Shown here: in pieces, positions 11,050 through 19,589 of the stretch | How the letters are laid out: every line of letters starts with the position of its first letter | Position numbering within the stretch: the stretch's first letter is position 1 | DNA from: Castor canadensis | Taxonomy: Eukaryota > Chordata > Mammalia > Rodentia > Castoridae | Direction of reading: 5' to 3' | DNA: 64,000 nucleotides | NCBI RefSeq assembly: GCF_047511655.1 | Contig: NC_133389.1 | Location: 26,728,501 to 26,792,500 of the forward strand | Program-made: the position numbers and the translations under genes | Notes under the pieces: generated by a model | Database searches by the model: none | The model's input: only the letters and a program-made list of their open reading frames with translations | What the model was told of the DNA's origin: nothing

Positions 11050-12211
11050 CAATTAATATTTTTATCAAGACACGTGACCACCTGCAATGAAGACTTGTTT
11101 TTAGCCTCTCAGGCAGTCAGGTGTGGTCTCAGTTTGGGCCAATGAGATAGAAGGAAAAGTATGACAAAGCAGCTCAGAAACCTTCCTTGAGGGACAGAGT
11201 CAATTCCTTTGGCCCCTTCTTCTTTCTCCTGCTACCTAGAACACAGCTATGCCATGGACCAAAAGGATGAGGGGCACTCCCTAGATGATGGCAGAGTCCC
11301 TGAGTACTCCGTGCAACAGAGCTGCTCCACCAACCCTAAGAGGCCTGCCCCTGAACGTTTCTCCTTTCTCCAGGTTTCTGCTTACTCACAGCTGAATCTA
11401 ATCCCTGTTGTAATCTCTGATGCCATGGTGCTCTGTCTGTGCTCTCCTTGAGGAGGAAAGTGGTATCTTAGAACTCTCTCTTTTCCCACTTAATATCTGG
11501 TGTTGTTATTGGCTTTCATAATGGCCCTGAATAGGACCAAGGCCTAGTAAGTGTATCTTGTATACTGACTTTGTCAACACTGCTGTGTCCTTAATCCCAG
11601 TGGCTTCCATGGGTCTGAACTCATCTTTGTCAGTCACAGATAGCAGGTCTAAATTCAGGATGAGTTACAATGTCTGGAAGCCTGGTTTGCCTTGAGTGTC
11701 ACAGCTCAGTGCTGTCAGAAACTTCACAAGTCTGTGTTCCCCTAACTCACACCTTCCCTTATAACCCTTCTGCCTTCTGCCTGGGGCCCCAAGCAAACCC
11801 AGAAATAAACAACTTGTACTGAGGACCTGCCGGGAATGTATTTCTATAGTCAGTAACAGGTGTCTTGTTTTGGGGAAAACACACCTATTTCATGATTGAA
11901 CAGAGCACATATGTGCTGGTAGCCTCAGAATTCTCACCAGGAAAGCTGACTCCTCTTGCCCCTGGCTGCTCACTCCTTTGTTGGGCCCCATTCCCAGCAT
12001 GGCCTCTGAGGTTGCCTATGACTGATGAAGGGATTGGGGCTCACAACAGAGGTGTGACTTCCCTTGGTGCTGGAGAAGGTTGTGGACTCTTGGACATTTA
12101 GAATATTTGGTAGAAGAGTTAAGGCAGGATTTGGGGAGCCTCTTAAAGGAGTTTATTCTAATGAGGGACTGTTTATCTTTTTAGAATGCACAGACACCAG
12201 TATGCTCTAAA
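11050..12211. other. Unassigned non-coding DNA
   Basis: No recognisable gene. The part near 11110-11300 reads like an old LTR or internal ERV fragment, but I cannot name it. The 80-codon frame at 11209-11451 has no family resemblance. Confidence 0.45.
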
Positions 12212-12425
12212 GCAGAGGTCAACATACATTCTCTACACAGGGACAAATAAATATTGTGTGTTTGGAAGCTCATGTGCTCTCTTCACAACTATTCAACTTC
12301 AACATTGTAGCATGAAAGCAGCCATGGACATAAAAGAATGCTCATAGCTGTGTTCCAATAAAGCTTTATTTGCAAAAACAGGCAGTCATCCAGAAGAGGC
12401 CTACAAGCTGTAGTTTGCTGAGCCC
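12212..12425. mobile_element. hAT-Charlie MITE (MER58-like)
   Basis: The ends read CAGAGGTCAACATAC and GTAGTTTGCTGAGCCCTA, which are roughly inverted copies. The interior keeps the diagnostic wording 'gtagcatgaaagcagccatg' and 'tgtgttccaataaagcttta'. This is a non-autonomous DNA transposon fossil common to placental mammals. The flanking 8-mers (CTCTAAAG and CTCTGGAC) agree at 4 of 8 positions, as a decayed duplication would. Confidence 0.75.
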
Positions 12426-12892
12426 TACTCTGGACCTCTGCCCAACCTATTCCAGAACCTCGAGGTCAACTGTGGGGTGGAGTAGCATTTTTCTCCTTTC
12501 TTTGCTCAAGCCAGTTCTCTGGGTCTGACATGCCAAGCCACAGGCCTGGCAGAGGCCTCAAAGCTGGAAGAGGCTGCTGATGGGACAAGATTGACTGGGG
12601 CCAAGTGTGTCCTTAGGATGCCCAGCTGATTCTTGAGGGCCTCATGGCTCTAGGCCACCCAAGTGCCCATTTCAGGGCTCCCAGGATGGCTATCCTGGAC
12701 AGTTCCTCTGCTCTGTGACTCTGAGACCTCCTTGTCCTCTCGTCCTTTTCACTAACCTGTAAGGAGGATAGGTAACTGAGCCACCTAACCACCCGTCATG
12801 CACCCACGCCCTGTGGATTCAATAGAACAAAGCCATCATGTGGAATTTCTGCATGGCTAGAGAACCATGCAGGTGGGGAGCAAAATGTCTAT
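12426..12892. other. Unassigned non-coding DNA
   Basis: GC-richer unique-looking sequence. No open frame of note and no repeat recognised. Confidence 0.5.
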
Positions 12893-13119
12893 GCAGCAGG
12901 CAGGGTCTCAAATTTTGCCTGAGGCCAGCCTGAACTGTGATTCTGCTATCTACGGCCTCCTGGATAGCTGGGACCACAGGTGTGTACCACCACACCTGTC
13001 TTATTGGTTGAGATGGGGTCTTGCTAACTTTTTGCCTTGGCTAACCTCTAACAATAGTCCTCCCAATCTCTTCCTCCCATGTAGTTGAGATTACAGGTGT
13101 GAGCCACTGTGCCTGACCA
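12893..13119 (-). mobile_element. 7SL-derived (B1-like) dimeric SINE
   Basis: Two B1-like units in reverse orientation, each with 'gattacaggtgtgagccac'-type wording, separated by 'gagatggggtcttgctaac'. The diverged copy suggests an old insertion. Confidence 0.75.
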
Positions 13120-13246
13120 AAGATTTTTATTTTTATTTTTTACAAGTAAAGCAGGAGAATTTATTGAGACAGAAAAGTATAAAGTGGGAAAGTAGAGCCC
13201 TCAGAGGTGGGGGTGGGGTTCCAAGAGAGGATGCCCCAAAAGATTC

Positions 13247-13973
13247 TTATTTGTGACTGGACTCAGACTTAGAGGTAGAAGCTCTCAGAGAACATAACCG
13301 CATCCCTTGAAAACCTTCCTGGTGTTTTTCTTTGGCTTTCTTCATCCTCTTGGCCAAAAGTTTAGCATACTCTGTAGCCTCTTCCTTACTTTTCTTAGTG
13401 TGTTGTTTCTTCAGGGCAATACGCCAGTGTTTGTGTAATAGGACACATGGAGTAACAAGACACTGAATCTTGGGGTCCTGGGTTTCTTACCTTCTTTGTT
13501 TAAGAACTTTCTGACAATATATTGGCAGACAGCAATTTCTCTAGAGAAATTGAAAAGTTTGTGGATTCTGCTGGCTGTTTGGGGTCTGAGACAATAAGAC
13601 ACAGGAATATCATCTAGGAATATCTCTCTCTCCCTGCTTTACAATAACCAAGTTGAGAACTCTCAGATTGGCATCCACAATGCAACTTGGAAGAGATTCA
13701 CGCACTCTCTCTCCAGGCCGCTTGGGCAGTGACAGCAGCAGACTCAGCAGCAGGTGCACTTGGCCGTGAGTCAAGACACCTGCTTCATGGGAAAATCCAT
13801 TTGTTCTTCCCACCACTGACTGGGACCATATGGCCCTTCTGTTCTTCACCCAGAGCATCAGCAGCAAGGTCTTCAGCCATTCGTTTCTCTTAAAAAGTAT
13901 GAAGTTTGTGCTCCCTGTCCACATTGATGAGTTTCTGACAGCCAGTGCCCAGGAAGGAGAGGTCTGGCTTCAC
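13247..13973 (-). pseudogene. RPS6: RPS6 processed pseudogene
   Basis: A retrocopy of the mRNA for small-subunit ribosomal protein S6. Read on the minus strand it follows the protein from the start region (TGCQKLI at about residue 11) to the end ([10 protein letters not shown]), in the right order and without introns. The clearest parts are [30 protein letters not shown] and [11 protein letters not shown]. The start ATG has become GTG (13971-13973), an in-frame stop replaces a residue in the N-terminal part, and several indels break the frame (separate open pieces at 13411-13602 and 13610-13924). The TAA stop lies at 13247-13249. A 5'UTR remnant continues to about 14004. It is non-coding. A TTTTTATTT-type duplication near 13120 and 13240 flanks an unrelated inserted stretch beyond the 3' end. 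Confidence 0.93.
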
Positions 13974-14004
13974 CTTGTCGCAGCCGCTGGCCTCCAAGGC
14001 ATAA

Positions 14005-14224
14005 TGGTGCTTTGCTTGTTATTGTGATCTTGCCCAAGGCTAATTTTCTATTTCCCTCCAATCCTCTATATTTATTAACTGGAATTCTATAAGAAAAAGT
14101 GGTCCCTTTTCCTTAGTATTTCTTTATTTACTTATTTATTTATAACTATGAATTAATGGATATTTATTTAGTAATCTGTATACTATCATTATATAATCTA
14201 ACATCTTCATTGTTTGATACTGTC
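14005..14224. other. Old LINE-like or LTR-like fragment
   Basis: AT-rich sequence with the wording 'tttattaactggaattctat', which I associate with old mammalian repeats but cannot assign to a family. Confidence 0.3.
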
Positions 14225-14365
14225 ACCCAGCTTCTTCCACCTGGGCACTTTTTGCCCAGGATGGCCTAGACTGTGACATCTTATTTGTGCTTCCCCATAT
14301 AGCTGAGGTGACAGATGAGCACTACCACATCCAGCTAAAAGGTTGGGATCTTACAAACTTTTTGT
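14225..14365 (-). mobile_element. B1-like SINE, diverged
   Basis: Reverse-strand 7SL-like wording ('tgcccaggatggcctagact', 'atagctgaggtgacagatga'). Strongly diverged. Confidence 0.55.
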
Positions 14366-15796
14366 CAGGCCACCCTGACAAAAAGCTAGGCTGGCCACCC
14401 TGTTTGACAGGCACAGCCTGTCCTGTTTGCCAGAGTCCCCACCACTCCTGACTCACGGTGCCCCTTGAGCCCTGGGTTGCATCTGAATTGGTCTTCATTG
14501 CTTCACAGTCCTCTCCCTCATTGTATACATGAGGGAACCAAGACCCAAGATGGCACGTCATTGGCTGGATTCACCCCATTGGCCAAGGGCAGGGAACCCA
14601 GACACCCCAGTGCTCAGAGATCCAGATCCCCATCTTTTTCCCTGCTGCACATTAATTGTCAAAGTAAGTCAAAGAAATAGATCCCAAACATGTTTAAAGA
14701 AAATGAATTAAGAAATTGGTTTATTAAAACCCTGCAATCATGATTTTCACCCTAAGAAAGTAAAATGTGTGTGTTGTATTGGTGAAACATCCTTCCAGAA
14801 CAAGAGAAGCAAGAAGGACCGGGCAAGGAGAGGAAGCATTGGGATCACTTCTGAATGGCAATATGTTACGATATGAATCGATGGTAGCCACATGTCCTGA
14901 AATACCGCTCAGTAGAAGGAAACGAAGTTGATATTTCCTCAAAATGGAGATTGCCTTGTTAGTTGATCCACAGCAAAATATCAACTCAATCATCTCAAAA
15001 CTGTTGGACCCAAAGGAAATAAAAGACTTTGGCCGTTTTCAGGTATAGGCAATCCTCAAACTTTATTTTAGGCCAGAAACTTACTAACCTTTGGTAACTG
15101 CACAATGCTGGTCTGAATTGCATAGCCAGCCTCTCTCCTGTCTTCCTCTCCTGCTCTTCCTTCCTCCCCAATTCTGTACCAAAATCAAACTCTCGATGCA
15201 GAAGAATCCAACAAACTCACTAATGTTCAAATGCATGGATCTACATTAGCATGAATTCAAACATTAATGGGAATTGAGAACCACATTTCTTAGTAAGCGT
15301 TTTCTGAGTTTCCCAAAGCATGCAGGAGATCCACACCAGCAGTATGTTTTTCCTTACATCCCTGATATGGTGGTGGTGACAGAGGTGTCACCAGCCTCCT
15401 AGCAGGAGCAATGCCAGCTAGGACTTGAGGCCAGGTCTACCCCAGAGTTCTGCCCTAGAGGTCAGGAGAGCTGGTCAGAACCTTTAACCTACTTGCCCTG
15501 GTGCCCAGGGACCCAGATTCCAGGGGGACAGTACTTATCCACATTGTTAAGTTGTGGAAAATGACAACAAACCTTTGACTTACAGTATGGCTCTTGGCAG
15601 GAGATGACAGGCTTTATCTCTGCCCACAGCCAAGTTATCTCATGTTAAGCAAAATAGTGAAAGGAGCAAGGACTGCCAGCCTACACAGCTTGCTGGTACT
15701 AACTATATTCCAAGTATTTCTCTATCAGTTCTTCAGTCAGCCCTCCCAACAGCCCATATAATAAGCATCATAAACCATAAACCCCAGTGTCTAGGG
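14366..15796. other. Unassigned non-coding DNA
   Basis: About 1.4 kb. Short open frames at 14465-14711 and 14724-14993 resemble no protein. No named repeat recognised. Confidence 0.5.
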
Positions 15797-15992
15797 CAAG
15801 GTGTGATGGTACAAACTTGTAATCCCAGCCTCTCAGGAGGCTGAGGTAGGAGGATCTTGGTTGAAGGTTAGCCCAGAAAAAGTTAGCCTGAGATCCTGTC
15901 TAAAAAATACAAAAAGGACTGGGGTCATGCCTCAAGTGGTAGAGCACTTGCCTAGCAACCATGAGTTCAATCCCAAGTACAGAAGAGAAAAA
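15797..15992 (+). mobile_element. Dimeric SINE (B1 part + ID part)
   Basis: Left: 'gtaatcccagcctctcagga' and 'gagatcctgtct'. Right: 'catgcctcaagtggtagagc' ... 'gagttcaatcccaagtacag', with an A-rich tail. Confidence 0.88.
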
Positions 15993-16866
15993 AGTTCCAG
16001 TGTCCAGAGAAGAATACTATAGCTCAGAGAGGTTACATTACTAATTCTTAGCACTCGGCCCAGCCACTGTGGACTCTGGCAGGGAGTCTAGGTCAACCTC
16101 AGGCTATGGATCTGGTTTCAGGCCCTTTCTGTGAAACAACCCCAAATGAGAGGCATATATATCTACAAAATTCTTTGCAGGTCAGAAACCCAAGAATTTG
16201 CCCAGCTAGTTTATGCAGATTACTCCAGCCCGAGACTTGGTCAGCATCCACGCAAGCTTACACAGTCTTGTCATCTTACAACGGACAAGACAAATCCAGG
16301 CACAAGAAGCCAGCAAGTGGCACTGTGTTGCTTGTGACTTTGAACTTCAAGTGATTATTTTCTTTGGACCCAGAGAAATCAACATTGTGAGTTAGATGAA
16401 GTCTGAGGCTGATTTCAGAACAGCTCAGCCAAAAGTTGATCTTAAAGTTCAGCCCAGCTGTCTCATTACTCTTTTTCCCTCCTGGTTACCGTGTTTTCAC
16501 CTTGTCAGAGTGTAAGCAAACAAGATGGGTACAGAGAAGGTGGAATCCAGTGTAGGCGAGCGGCCTGGGGCCTGGCCTTGGGATATCCAAATTCTAGCCC
16601 TGCTGCTGCCTCAAAATCACTGATGAGACCTTGGAAATCCCTTCCTCCCTTTGGTTTACAGTTTCTCAGACAAGGAAGTAATAAAGTAGATTTCCTCCCA
16701 GCTCAGACAGGTAATTGTACTATAACCCAACGCTCCAGGGCATCCTTGGTCATGGTACCACACCCTGGGTTGCAGGTGAGAGAAGTCATGAGTTCACCCA
16801 CTGAAGTTGGGCTCGCCCTTCACTTCCTGTGCTATCATTCCTAACTCAAACACCAACACCATCATG
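15993..16866. other. Unassigned flank of the provirus
   Basis: About 870 bp of ordinary-looking DNA left of the provirus. A 117-codon plus-strand frame at 16491-16844 has no recognised motif and is not called. No repeat recognised. Confidence 0.5.
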
Positions 16867-16872
16867 GGGGCA
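16867..16872 (+). repeat. Target-site duplication, left copy
   Basis: GGGGCA, directly outside the TG end of the left LTR. It matches 19584-19589. Six-base duplications are typical of betaretroviral integration. Confidence 0.7.
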
Positions 16873-17227
16873 TGTCCCGTCCTGCAGGACACATCAGCGT
16901 GGGTAGCGAACCTAGAAGGGGAAGAATGAAGGGACAAGAGACACGAAGGAGACAGCAAGACAGGAGTTCTGATCAAGCTGCAAAATTTTATTGTTCACAC
17001 AGGGGTATTTATGTGCTGAGGGAGTGAGGGGTATGACAGGTGCAGGCTGGTTGGCTGGTTCTGCTATAGGGTGCCCGTTCCCGCCGGCGGCAAGGTAAAC
17101 TCCCAGAAGAGAAGCAGGGACGGCGCCATCTTGTGCTGGAGATGGAGAAGTTGGGACAAACAACCGCAAAATGTTCCAGGGCAAGGTCAAGACAGAATGG
17201 CTCACAAAGGGAGTCTTGTCTCCGATA
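16873..17227 (-). repeat. 3' LTR
   Basis: The left LTR of the minus-strand provirus. The outer end is TGTCCC (plus strand), that is, ...GGGACA at the LTR 3' end. It holds a poly(A) signal (AATAAA, complement at 16987-16992) and a TATA-like ATAAATA (complement at 17006-17012). Positions 16873-17121 are nearly identical to the right LTR. The 105 bp beyond (17123-17227) have no counterpart there, but a purine-rich tract (AAGGGGGAAA on the minus strand, just right of 17227) suggests that the true U3 start is at about 17227. It begins TATCGG there, where TG would be expected. Confidence 0.8.
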
Positions 17228-17647
17228 TTTCCCCCTTATTCTTATACAAACATGACCAGAATATGTCGGCTTATTGAGAGGGGATGACAGAGGCCCAGTT
17301 CCTCAGGGTGGAGATCATTTTTGCTTTGTAAGCAAGCGTCCTTGCTAAGTTCTCAAGAGAATCTCCTCGGCATGTTTTTTGAGGAGGCGGATTTTTTAGG
17401 AGCATGCCAACCGCCATGCACCAGGGCATGTCATACAGAGGTCTTGGGTCTGGGGATCCTAGGATCCACCCTCCTGCAGTCTTACCTGCACCCTCGTTTA
17501 GAAAAGCCTTTATGATCACTCTCCCTGGGTGCTGCCTCCCCCAAGCAGAGGGGCCCAGTGGAGGAGGGCCCAATGGGCGATGAGTGGTCAAGAATGTTAT
17601 ATAAGAGGGGGTGGCAGAGAGAAAATTTGGAAACCCAGATGGAGCAT
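17228..17647 (-). other. env-to-LTR spacer with inverted repeats
   Basis: About 420 nt between the env stop and the purine-rich tract. It contains several short perfect inverted repeats: AGCAAG/CTTGCT (17332-17347), TTCTC/GAGAA (17351-17362), GGCATG/CATGCC (17370-17408) and the 14-bp palindrome GGATCCTAGGATCC (17454-17467). Type-D retroviruses keep a structured RNA export element in this place. A minus-strand frame of 106 codons (17271-17591) has no recognised motif and is probably chance. Confidence 0.5.
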
Positions 17648-18535
17648 TTAGCGAGTTTCTATTGAAAGGAAGGTCTCAGGAGCACGGTCTTCCATATCCA
17701 GGTGATGATAATGGACCTGTATAGGCTTAGAGGCTAAGGTGTTAATTTGTTCTTTAATAAATTGTATCAGCCTGTTTATAATGCAGGGCCCTATGATCAC
17801 AATTAAAAGTAGACCTAGCAAGGGGCCTAATAGTGGAAGAAGGTAGGGTAGAATTCCATTAAGCCCAGTCCAGAGGGGGTTTTCAAATAGCTCCCTTCGT
17901 CTCTTTTCTAAATCTTCTTGAAGCTGTTTAATTTTGGTGCGTACTATGCCTGATTTATTGGCATAAAAGCAGCATCTTTCCCCTAAGGCCAAGCAGATAC
18001 CTCCCTGGTTGGCTGTTAGCAGATCTAAGCCTCGCCTGTTCTGAAGGACTTCTGCCAGGGAGTCTATTTGGTTCTGTAAATCCTTAATGGTTCCAGATAG
18101 AGTTTGTACATCATCTATAAGTTGTTGAGATAGGCGACAGTAAGAGTGTATAGCCGTGCCTAAGCCAGCTGTACCTGTGCCTATAGCTGCTGTTATTCCA
18201 AGGCTGGCAAGGAGCGGTAAGGCTTGTATTGCCCGTTTATGTCTTTTAATTAAGGTGTCTAAGCTAGGAATGGGCAGAGGTTCATCTCCTGAGACAACAG
18301 TAATATCTGGGAGTAATAAGGCAACAACACAGCCACCAGTCCAATTTGCTGGAAGCCTGGGGAAGGCTGAGTTTCCTCCACACAAAAAAACTGTACCGTT
18401 GGGGGGACAAAGAGCTGGGGTGGGTGAGGAATAATTTAGAACTGATGAGCAATTTCCAAAAGAACTAACCCCAACGTCAATATCATAAGAATTATTTTGC
18501 ATCCTGCCTTGAAGGCATACTGTAGGTGCATCCAT
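17648..18535 (-). CDS. env: Env, C-terminal SU plus complete TM (open frame)
   Basis: An uninterrupted 295-codon frame that would mediate membrane fusion in a functional Env. From its first Met: the last ~95 residues of SU with sequons at 14, 28, 34, 46 and 64; a furin-type site RHKR at 98-101; a hydrophobic fusion peptide from 102; a heptad-like helical part at about 135-165; the conserved immunosuppressive-type segment at 164-180; the CX6CC motif (C181, C188, C189) of gamma-type Env, which pairs covalently with SU; a sequon at 193; a membrane anchor at about 227-252; and a tail of about 42 residues with a YHHL sorting-type motif at 276-279. The Met at 18535 is not the biological start. This frame continues an SU that is displaced by a frameshift just upstream. 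TM length and layout are those of the family. Protein production is not shown. Confidence 0.93.
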   Translation of the reverse strand: MDAPTVCLQGRMQNNSYDIDVGVSSFGNCSSVLNYSSPTPALCPPNGTVFLCGGNSAFPRLPANWTGGCVVALLLPDITVVSGDEPLPIPSLDTLIKRHKRAIQALPLLASLGITAAIGTGTAGLGTAIHSYCRLSQQLIDDVQTLSGTIKDLQNQIDSLAEVLQNRRGLDLLTANQGGICLALGERCCFYANKSGIVRTKIKQLQEDLEKRRRELFENPLWTGLNGILPYLLPLLGPLLGLLLIVIIGPCIINRLIQFIKEQINTLASKPIQVHYHHLDMEDRAPETFLSIETR

Positions 18536-19132
18536 AGGCTGTACTTTAAAGGGAAGTCCAGATTGCAGGTATCCTGATTATTTACGGTGGAGTTAACAGG
18601 TATTGCCATGGGCATTATTGCTCCTGTGGTCATGCAAAGCCAGCAATCCTTAGCAAGGGTGGGGTTGGAAGTGTTAAGCAAGGAGAAGGTACTTCCCAAA
18701 ATATCTAATGTATTGGGATCTAAATCTGGAATCTGAGATTTAGGCAACATTAAGGGGTGATATGTGAGTTCGGGGATTTGGGGTTTTAAAAGCTCGATTA
18801 TTTGAAGATGTTTGACAGCATCCGTGGGTCCTCCACCATCAGAGACCCCTGTAGGAGGGCGGGAAGCCGTCTGCATAGCATTTTGCCCAATTTTAACAAG
18901 TTTTAAAGTACCATTATCAAAGGGTGCACTTTTGAGAATGTCATTAATCAAGTTCCAATAAGAAAAGGCGGTCACAGGGACCTTTTCGGGGCCAAAAGAT
19001 TCATAATAGTCTTTTAAACAGTCTCCGACCCGGAGCCATCTTTTACCATCAATGGTTCCTTCGAGAGGAAACCAAGGACATAAATCTCCTATGTAACACG
19101 CGCCCCTCGTGTCTTGAGGGCCTCCTTGAGGC
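18436..19132 (-). pseudogene. env: Env SU fragment, 5'-truncated and frameshifted
   Basis: Open from 19132 to a stop at 18436 in one frame, homologous to gamma-type SU. It overlaps the TM-containing frame by 100 nt. Counting from the GTG at 18975, it has a sequon-bearing N-terminal part, the motif SDGGGPTDAVK at 45-55 (like the receptor-binding motif described for RDR-group Envs, with Lys at the last position where Arg is usual) and CWLC at 111-114, the CXXC motif that isomerises the SU-TM disulfide. The useful homology ends near 18550, where a one-base length change in a short C/T/A-run region shifts reading to the frame of the downstream piece. Signal peptide and first part of SU are missing. 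SU cannot be made in one piece with TM from this copy. Confidence 0.9.
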
Positions 19133-19186
19133 CTGAAAGAAACAAATCATGTGACAACACTGCTTGTCCCAGGGTGGGTCACTCAC
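19133..19186 (-). other. Residual intron-like segment in proviral leader
   Basis: On the minus strand a strong donor-like AACG|GTGAGT (GT at 19186-19185) is followed 54 nt later by a pyrimidine tract and acceptor-like TTTCTTTCAG|GC (AG at 19134-19133). In simple retroviruses the leader donor and env acceptor are separated by all of gag-pro-pol, which is missing here. A 54-nt intron is below the usual mammalian minimum, so splicing is doubtful. Confidence 0.55.
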
Positions 19187-19313
19187 CGTTTGCCGTCCTC
19201 ACTCTCCTCCTGGATCTGTCTCCCGGTTGCGTTAGCCGAGGCGATCGCGAACTCTGCTTGGGCCCAAGCCTTCCCGGAGGACGGTGTTCTCCCCGCAATC
19301 AAAGGAATAGCTA
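19183..19313 (-). other. Proviral leader between PBS and donor
   Basis: About 130 nt of GC-rich 5' leader. A minus-strand frame (19183-19437) begins inside the LTR and runs through the primer site to a stop at the donor. Retroviral leaders are not normally translated in this way, so I do not call it a gene. No gag start is recognised. Confidence 0.6.
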
Positions 19314-19331
19314 CAGCCACGTTGGGCGCCA
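19314..19331 (-). other. Primer binding site, tRNA-Lys1,2 type
   Basis: Minus strand TGGCGCCCAACGTGG followed by three non-matching bases. Fifteen contiguous bases (19331 to 19317) complement the 3' end of tRNA-Lys1,2, including the CCA. It lies two bases inside the CA end of the 5' LTR, where a primer binding site must be. This primer is typical of Mason-Pfizer-type and HML-2-type betaretroviruses. Confidence 0.9.
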
Positions 19332-19333
19332 CA

Positions 19334-19583
19334 TGTCCCGTCCTGCAGGACACATCAGCGTGGGTAGCGAACCTAGAAGGGGAAGAATGAAGGGACAAGA
19401 GACACGAAGGAGACAGCAAGACAGGAGTTCTGATCAAGCTGCAAAATTTTATTGTTCACACAGGGGTATTTATGTGCTGAGGGAGTGAGGGGTATGACAG
19501 GTGCAGGCTGGTTGGCTGGTTCTGCTATAGGGTGCCCGTTCCCGCAGGCGGCAAGGTAAACTCCCGGAAGAGAAGCAGGGACA
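19334..19583 (-). repeat. 5' LTR, short form
   Basis: 250 bp, minus strand TGTCCC ... GGGACA, with a 6-bp target duplication directly outside. It differs from the 3' LTR at two visible positions (a C/A in the GCCGGCGG/GCAGGCGG region and an A/G in CCCAGAAG/CCCGGAAG). It lacks the ~105 bp of U3 present in the 3' LTR. The poly(A) signal complement is at 19448-19453. Confidence 0.85.
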
Positions 19584-19589
19584 GGGGCA
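19584..19589 (+). repeat. Target-site duplication, right copy
   Basis: GGGGCA, directly outside the 5' LTR, identical to 16867-16872. Exact placement at a TG/CA end on both sides makes coincidence unlikely. Confidence 0.7.

Larger units (their letters stand above)
16867..19589 (-). mobile_element. Env-only type-D-like endogenous retrovirus
   Basis: A defective provirus on the minus strand. In transcript order it has a 5' LTR (19583-19334), primer binding site, about 180 nt of leader, env, a roughly 420-nt spacer, a purine-rich tract and a 3' LTR. Gag, protease and polymerase are absent. The primer site matches tRNA-Lys1,2 and the target duplication is 6 bp, both as in betaretroviruses of the Mason-Pfizer type. 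Env is gamma-type with RDR-group features, as type-D viruses are known to carry. The aligned LTR segments differ at 2 of 249 bases by eye, so the insertion is recent. It cannot replicate alone because it lacks all replication genes. Whether it is transcribed cannot be seen. Confidence 0.93.

Noticed and set aside
16794-16976. Minus-strand frame identical at its start to one at 19183-19437
   Set aside because: Both lie in the duplicated LTR. The identity is due to the LTR repeat, not a gene family.
17600-17625. TATA-like TTATATAAGAGG on the plus strand
   Set aside because: It lies in the proviral spacer on the opposite strand to env, with no open frame or initiator context to support a promoter.
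18156-18434. 92-codon plus-strand frame
   Set aside because: Antisense shadow of the env TM frame.
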